Positions 58,375 through 64,000 of a stretch of DNA of 64,000 nucleotides are shown here, one piece after another. The notes below the pieces were generated by a model, which had not been told where the DNA came from, did no database searches, and was given only the letters and a program-made list of their open reading frames with translations. This DNA comes from Nepenthes gracilis (taxonomy: Eukaryota; Streptophyta; Magnoliopsida; Caryophyllales; Nepenthaceae): assembly GCA_033239525.1 (NCBI GenBank), contig BSYO01000025.1:1708001-1772000 (forward strand), written 5' to 3'. The position numbers and the translations under genes are program-made. Every line of letters starts with the position of its first letter. The first letter of the stretch is position 1.

Positions 58375-58911
58375 CTAAAAGTTCCTTTCTAGTGTAGGAC
58401 CAACCTCCTCCGGCAAGAACTTCAGCCTCAGCTCAGTCCCCATCCGTGTGAGCTCCTCTCCGAACTGTAGCCGCAGTTGCTCAAGCTCCTCCTGAGGAGT
58501 CAATATGAGGGCCCGGACCTGCATGTTAGCACCAGCCAGCCTGGACGCCCTCGCTTCTAATTCAGCCCACGCCTCCTCAAGGTATGTGGTGTGACCCCTC
58601 ATTTGCTCTATCTCTCTAACTACAACCTGCATCTTGGCTTCAACACCTTCAACGACCCTGGCAACTTGATGAAGCAGGGGATCCTCCCTCCTGAACCTAC
58701 GATCCCGCAAGGACGTGAACATCTCCTCCCTCTCAAAGCCTGGAGGTGCCCTCAAAAATTGCATCGAACCCACAACAGTGGCCTTTGAATGACATCCCTC
58801 CGCCACCGCTGCGCCAGCCGCAGCCGCACGAGGGATCCTCAAGGCACGAGTCTCAATCTCGGGCTCTTCGGAATAAGATTCTAATCTGGATAATGATGAT
58901 GACTCGTCCAT
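58375..58911 (-). CDS. Element 2 antisense ORF 2, coiled-coil protein of 178 residues
   Basis: This open frame starts MDESSSLSRLESYSEEPEIE, passes an Ala-rich stretch and FLRAPPGFEREEMFTSLRDR, and then carries about 100 residues of heptad-like sequence (VARVVEGVEAKMQVVVREIE, LEQLRLQFGEELTRMGTELR). I do not recognise a family; it may be the coiled-coil tail of the same antisense product as in element 1, but here it lies upstream of antisense ORF 1. A minus-strand TATTTAAAC motif at about 59020-59028 precedes it by roughly 110 bp. It is uninterrupted, unlike every sense gene of the element. Confidence 0.5.
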   Translation of the reverse strand: MDESSSLSRLESYSEEPEIETRALRIPRAAAAGAAVAEGCHSKATVVGSMQFLRAPPGFEREEMFTSLRDRRFRREDPLLHQVARVVEGVEAKMQVVVREIEQMRGHTTYLEEAWAELEARASRLAGANMQVRALILTPQEELEQLRLQFGEELTRMGTELRLKFLPEEVGPTLERNF

Positions 58912-60433
58912 TGAAGCCGCAACGCAAGAAGAAAAAGAGAAAAAGGCTCAAAGGCAACGCGAAACTTCACGTCGTCAAAAAGGCAACAAAGCATGCAACC
59001 TTGGAGGGAACTCGTAACGTTTAAATAAGCGAGTTCCCCCATTGAAACGACATCATTCTAAAGACGAAGCGTGCTGGTAGAAAGCCAACGGACACCCTCC
59101 ACGTGGCAAATCCCTAAAACTTTGCGCCTTTCCAAGGTGAATCATTACGGCGCAGCGTCCCGTGATTTCCCATGAAGTTAATGTGCCAGATGGCCAGGTG
59201 GATGTGACATCCACCTGTGACGTTTGAGCTTCCAAGGCGTTAACCGCCAAAAGTCTCCTCCTGCCGCATCCTTCCGTCGATGATTTACATTAAGACTCAA
59301 GGGACGAGACCGACATAACCAACCACGAGCATCTGAAGGCGCTCAAACATGCGGAACGGTGCACGATGCAATGTAAGGAGCAAATTACCCGTGAAGTGCA
59401 ATCCAAAAAGCAATTGATAAGAAAAGCATGGTACAAGACAGAAGAATAAAGACAAAGGGCTACTTCTTTTATTAATCAAGACTTTCTTTACAAAGTATAA
59501 AATTTACAGCAGTAAAAGTACAAGAAAGAGGAAGAAAATATTTCACGGGGCCTAGGCCCCAAGGCAACTGCCTCGGATGCTTAGAGCACTGTCAGGAACA
59601 TGATCCACATGAGATCACCATGACCTCACCGCTGGTAAACCAACAAGCACAAGTACAGGGAGCAGCCACGTGTTGGTCAGCCTCTGGCGGGAGACAAGCC
59701 TAATGTTAACCGCAGAGGCAGAACAAACACCCAACTCGGAAGCCTCCGGTGGGGACGTAGAAAAAGAACTTGCTCTTCCCCCGTCGGGACTCCACTCTCT
59801 ACTTCCTCCCCGGCCAGCGCGTGATCCAAGTGAAGTGGAGACCGTGGGCGATGTGCTACACCGGAGGTGAAGCCCCCCGAGATAGCTCCGTCGCGATCTC
59901 ACTGCACACTGGGGGACGCCGCTCAATGGGGGGAGGCACACGACATTGACAGTGTGGCCGAGCCACCCTTGTTAGCTTAGAGAACTGCCCGCGATAGAGG
60001 CGTGAGGACAATCTTCGTTAGAAGCTTTAGGACTCCAACCAGTCCATCCTATTCCTCCACGGACTCCCACTAGAGGCGGGACGAACCAAGACTCTCGTAT
60101 TGTTCCTCTAAAGTCAACCAAGGGATAAGCCACACCAGTCGAAGGGCCCTCTAATTTATAGGCAAGTTGGCGCCCTCCAGCACTTAGTTGGGCACGCTAT
60201 CCCGTGGGCATCTTTCATGAAACAGGAAAGCCCTCAAATCCAACACAACCTCACGCGTGTGAATCCTTCCATTGCAGGCATCGAATCATGCGGCATCAGA
60301 AAAGCCTGCGCAACCGCTTATGGAAGGCACGAAGTTGGAAGACGACAAACATCGGCGCATCTCGAGGGAAACCGAGTGACCGGGAACCAAACCCAAAAGG
60401 ACATGCTAGGCTTCTATCACAGGTCGGCCCAGG
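58912..60433. other. 3' non-coding part of element 2
   Basis: This lies between the antisense ORF and the polypurine tract and is fairly GC-rich. Open frames here on both strands are short and match nothing I recognise. Confidence 0.5.
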
Positions 60434-60445
60434 CATGGGGGTTAG
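60434..60445 (+). other. Polypurine tract of element 2
   Basis: CATGGGGGTTAG directly precedes the 3' LTR (TGTTGGGTCC), as expected for the plus-strand primer. Confidence 0.75.
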
Positions 60446-61359
60446 TGTTGGGTCCAGTGCAAAGGCCCAAGGAAATTCCAAGCCCAACCCGCGGAGCAAT
60501 GGCCCAAAAGGCTGATCCAACCCAGCATCCCATAATAGCCTATGTGGTGGCCCGTACTCGCAAACAATGGGTGCGCCTGCAGCCCATTAACGCGGTTGTC
60601 GGCCGACAGTGGTGGTGTAAAGGAAATGAGCTAATGGGGAGAAAGTCAACACTGCCAGCCACGGCTCACATCGCTGCCCACAGTTCTCTGGCCAATCCCA
60701 GCGCAAGAGGTACACTAAGCATGACCTACAATGTCCGGTGGTCTACCTACCACCGTAAGGCGACAACTGACACACCGGCGACCACCGTTGACAATCAGCA
60801 GCCAACGAATTCCTCCAAGAAGGATTTTCGCACTAAGAACTCCCGGAGGAGGAGCCATAAATTCCCTCTTTGCTTATAGAAAAGGGGACGATCAATCGAT
60901 CAAGACACACCCGAGAGACCAGAGCCTGACCTTGAGACATACGCTCTCGCAAGCTCCAACTCTCAAAAACACAGCCAGCTTTCACTTTTCTCTAGCCTAT
61001 TGCAGGCCATTGCAGTTAGCCACCCTTTGCGGTACATTTCAGGAGCCAGGCCTCCCATTATCCACTTACTAATCTCCTATTCTTGTATCAACGCACTCCC
61101 CACGCATTCACAGCATATTTTCGTATACCTCTAAGTATGTGCCCCTTTCCGTTTATTGTGAAAAGTTGCTGACTTGTGCGTCGAAGTGTTTTCGGTGGGA
61201 GAAATCTCGCTGGGCCTCTAACATCTTATTTATTAGTTGTGTTATGCAGGTCTTAAGTTAATACAAATGGAGACCAGACCTACTCGCAACTGCCTCCAAA
61301 CGATAAGGAATCCGAAAACTCTCTAATCCGTACGACAACTAGAAACCCAAGACGCAACA
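60446..61359 (+). repeat. 3' LTR of element 2
   Basis: This 914-bp partner of 50931-51846 has better kept ends (TGTTGGGTCC...GACGCAACA). A CCATAAATT box lies at 60854-60862. Confidence 0.92.
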
Positions 61360-61364
61360 TTATC

Positions 61365-62759
61365 TAATTTTGATTTATATCCAATTCGGATCTAAATTTG
61401 CTTAAATCTAACTTAGAATAAGAATGAATAGAAAAAATATTTTAAAATAATTACTTTTGAGCGATAATAACCAATAAAAAAATTCGATGGTAGTTATTTT
61501 TTATTTTAAAGTAATAATTATTTTTTAAAAAATTATTATTTATATTATTAAAGTAAATTACCAGTAAAATAATAAGTTTATCAAAATAAATATAAATATA
61601 ATAAACCAACTACACTCTCAATCATATATTGAAAAGAGAATTTAACAATTTCTAATCGTGAATATACTAACGAATATTCATCTTACCTACTAGCACTACT
61701 TTGGTCTATCACCCAGTCAACGGAGAGGAGACCAGGTGCACTACAAAGCGGCACCATATGACGCATATATGATGCTGCACGGGTGTCATTCGATCCCCAT
61801 CCGACGGTCCTCGTTCTTTTATTACTAAAAACGCACCCATATATACATATATATGTATATATATTATAGTCAAGATTAACGAGGGGCATTCAAATTCAAC
61901 GGATGCTGTACGGCATCGTATGCGCATCATATATCACACAGTGTTATAGCGTTCTTTAAGTATAATGATCATCATCAGCCATCAACGCCTCCAACCGAGT
62001 CGTCCTAACCTCACTATTAAACAAAACAATCATTACACCAAAGGCCTATTGATGATAATTTTAAATATTTTTTTGATCATAAAATATTACCATTATTGGA
62101 AAACAATATCACTGTCAATAACTGCAAATATATACTATCTTTTATCAATTTGTGTGATTTTTTTATATTTTTTACTTATCGGAAAAAGATAATTTATAGT
62201 TTTTTATACACATTGATATTAAAAAATATTAAAGGTAATTGTTATTTTCTTAAAAATATTTTTTTCCTAAAAGTATTCACCATTTGGTAAAGTAATCCAA
62301 GTCTATTGTTTAGAACACTTTCAAGCTAGACAAGCATCTCGGAATAACTACAGAAGCAACTGAATTTAATAGTAAACTTCCTCAAGATTTAATATTAAAC
62401 TCTCCAAATACTTACAGTAACCACACATTGAAGAAATAAATGGTGGACAAATTCTCTATAGTCCTACAAAATGCACATTATAAATAAATATAAAAGAATC
62501 TCAATTTGTCCAAAGTTCCAAAGGCAATCATATTCCATTACACTTCCAATCGAACACAGTGAAGTTTTCTCAGTCCAAAGCTACTCCTCCCAACTGAGGA
62601 AGAAGAAGCAATAGAATAAATAAAATTCCTCTCCTCACACCCAAAAAACGAAGGACAAATCGCATGCTATCTAACTCATGACATAACATATATACATTGG
62701 CCAACCCAAGAGAAAAAACAGAGTCAAATAGTTTTCATGCAAAACTACAACCTCGTCGG
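61365..62759. other. Intergenic DNA and probable 3' UTR of the CIP1-like gene
   Basis: AT-rich up to 62300, except a GC-richer MITE-like patch at 61690-61935 (GATGCTGCACGGGTG, GATCCCCATCCGACGG). From about 62300 to 62759 the composition is closer to transcribed DNA and may be the 3' UTR on the minus strand. No other gene is seen. Confidence 0.5.
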
Positions 62760-64000
62760 TCAAATTGTCGTGAGCCGCCTCGAGTTCATCTTCGAGACAA
62801 TTTCCTTGAGCTCATCGTAACGGCTCTGTCGGTAATCAACCCACAAGCACAACTGCCTTATAGCCTCCCTTTTCTCTTCCCCTAAGCCCATTATCCGATC
62901 ATCCATGTCTTTGATCCTCATGCCAAGCTCTCCCACCGCCTGCTCCAGTTGGCTTACGGTTTTCAGCAACTCTTCCTTCTCCCCCTCAGTCCGCTCTCGA
63001 AGCATCAGCTCCTCGTCTTTCACATTCCTAAGTTGCTTGGCTAGATTTCCGACTTCCTGCTTCAGTTGTTCTTTCTCCGTAGTTCTCACCGTTATCCATT
63101 TCTTAGCAACCCGAATCTCCTCTGAGATGTTCGAAATACTGCTTGCGAATTCCCCGTGTTCTTGCTCAAATTTCTTGATGTTCAATCCTAGTTCGACTAA
63201 TGAGCTGTCTAGCTTTTCCGATATATCTTCAATTGTGCTGCGATAAGCTTCATTATTGGTAGAAATCGTTTGAGATAGTGTAGAAATTCTCTCTTCGAGC
63301 ACTTTGCATTCTTCATGAAATTTCATCTCGGAGTGCTTGTGGGTGTCTTCCTTCTCGGTCAGTAATTGCTCAGTGATCCGCAGCTTCTGGTTGGCTAGCC
63401 GGAGCCGAACCTCGATGTTGCAGGTGTTCTCAACAGCTGCATCACGTTCATCTAGTGCCATCTCTATGTCTCTTCTGAGGTCTTCGATCGTCTCTTCCAA
63501 TTCAGCAATTCTCTGTTCGTTAGATTCATTGCTTGTGCTCAGCGCCTCTGCCATTTTCTCCATCTTCCTATCTGCATCTTGGAGATTTGCTTTGGTCTCC
63601 TGTAGATCAATTTCAATCTGATTGTACTCCACTTTAAGCTGCTTGAATGCATCCTCCTGTTCTTCAAGTATCCGAAGCTGATCTGCAACTTTGTCTCTTA
63701 GTTCCGTGTTCTCATTCTCCAACTGTCCCCGGCTTTCTGAAGATTCTTGCTTCCCCTTCTCGATCTCCGCCTCTAACTGGCTTTTCACCTCATGTATTGC
63801 TTCCAGTTCCTCCTTCAAGTTGCTGATTTCGGAAGCTGCTTCATTCTGTCTATCGTGTAACTCTTTCTGGAGATTAGAGGACTCAGTTCCTCTCTCCACC
63901 GCTAATTTCTCTAACTCCAGAATTCTGTACTGCAGTCCCGCAATTTCCACTCTCATCTGAGCTGCCGCCTCTTCGGTTGCTCTCATTTGCTCCTCCAGTC
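62760..64000 (-). CDS. COP1-interactive protein 1 (CIP1)-like coiled-coil protein, C-terminal part
   Basis: One open frame runs from the window end (64000) to a stop at 62760. The frame continues upstream of the ATG at 63986 (LEEQ before it), so the start lies outside the window. About 410 residues are nearly all heptad coiled coil, rich in Glu, Lys, Leu and Arg. The C-terminus LGEEKREAIRQLCLWVDYRQ and SRYDELKEIV is the ending I recognise from CIP1, a cytoskeleton-associated partner of the COP1 light-signalling regulator in Arabidopsis. A related long coiled-coil family is possible, since low-complexity coils resemble each other; the conserved ending favours CIP1. No intron is seen in this part. 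Confidence 0.8.
   Translation of the reverse strand, partial: LEEQMRATEEAAAQMRVEIAGLQYRILELEKLAVERGTESSNLQKELHDRQNEAASEISNLKEELEAIHEVKSQLEAEIEKGKQESSESRGQLENENTELRDKVADQLRILEEQEDAFKQLKVEYNQIEIDLQETKANLQDADRKMEKMAEALSTSNESNEQRIAELEETIEDLRRDIEMALDERDAAVENTCNIEVRLRLANQKLRITEQLLTEKEDTHKHSEMKFHEECKVLEERISTLSQTISTNNEAYRSTIEDISEKLDSSLVELGLNIKKFEQEHGEFASSISNISEEIRVAKKWITVRTTEKEQLKQEVGNLAKQLRNVKDEELMLRERTEGEKEELLKTVSQLEQAVGELGMRIKDMDDRIMGLGEEKREAIRQLCLWVDYRQSRYDELKEIVSKMNSRRLTTI

Larger units (their letters stand above)
50931..61359 (+). mobile_element. Ty3/gypsy element 2, Tat lineage, full length (10.4 kb), inactivated
   Basis: LTRs at 50931-51846 and 60446-61359 are flanked by the perfect duplication TTATC (50926-50930 and 61360-61364). 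A decayed primer site and a clear polypurine tract sit at the expected places. Gag, protease, RT, RNase H, a second RNase H-like domain and integrase are in plus order, followed by two antisense ORFs. In-frame stops are almost all explained by C-to-T or G-to-A changes (CAA, CAG, CGA or TGG codons), so the frame is largely kept. Confidence 0.92.

Noticed and set aside
1..64000. tRNA, rRNA, microRNA hairpins and CRISPR arrays
   Set aside because: I looked for B-box/A-box pairs with cloverleaf potential and regular spacer arrays. Only SINE-derived boxes and transposon palindromes were found.

Overview
The window is nuclear DNA of a flowering plant, most likely a eudicot and possibly a woody one. 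The reasons are genes with many introns split at GT/AG sites, very AT-rich non-coding DNA, and nested plant-type LTR retrotransposons, SINEs and a PIF/Harbinger transposon. No bacterial-style features, tRNA, rRNA or CRISPR were seen. Exon joins were worked out by hand from reading frame and GT/AG borders, with no transcript support.

Three host genes lie on the minus strand. (1) At 93-18519 is the 5' two-thirds of a GABA/amino-acid transporter like Arabidopsis At5g41800. It has six exons here, and its third intron is 15.2 kb long. (2) At 43496-49521 is a complete five-exon gene for an EDR4-like (DUF3133, extra-large-G-protein-like) zinc-ribbon protein of about 1005 residues. (3) At 62760-64000 is the 3' end of a coiled-coil gene like COP1-interactive protein 1 (CIP1). 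From memory, CIP1 (At5g41790) and the transporter (At5g41800) are neighbours in Arabidopsis, so the window appears to keep an old gene pair, now spread over about 44 kb by the EDR4-like gene and repeats.

The transporter's giant intron (1555-16710) holds, in order: a tandem array of about six units derived from a tRNA-type SINE, interrupted by a solo LTR (2319-3254); a 5.0 kb PIF/Harbinger transposon (6128-11170) with TIRs, TTA target duplications, a run of hairpins at its left end, a broken transposase and an apparently intact Myb/SANT-like partner gene; and a shrunken Copia element (11279-14431) with two LTRs but only gag/protease remnants.

Between the host genes lie a 2.75 kb solo LTR (19937-22685, target duplication GGCCC) and two full-length Tat-lineage Ty3/gypsy elements. 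Element 1 is at 25032-34608 (target duplication AATAG) and element 2 at 50931-61359 (target duplication TTATC). Both are plus-strand for gag-pol, both carry the second RNase H-like domain typical of Tat elements, and both have antisense ORFs between integrase and the 3' LTR. Element 1 is broken mainly by small insertions and deletions. Element 2 is broken mainly by C-to-T and G-to-A changes. The rest (about 34.6-43.5 kb, 50.0-50.9 kb and 61.4-62.7 kb) is AT-rich DNA with older LTR and MITE-like fragments and no recognisable gene.
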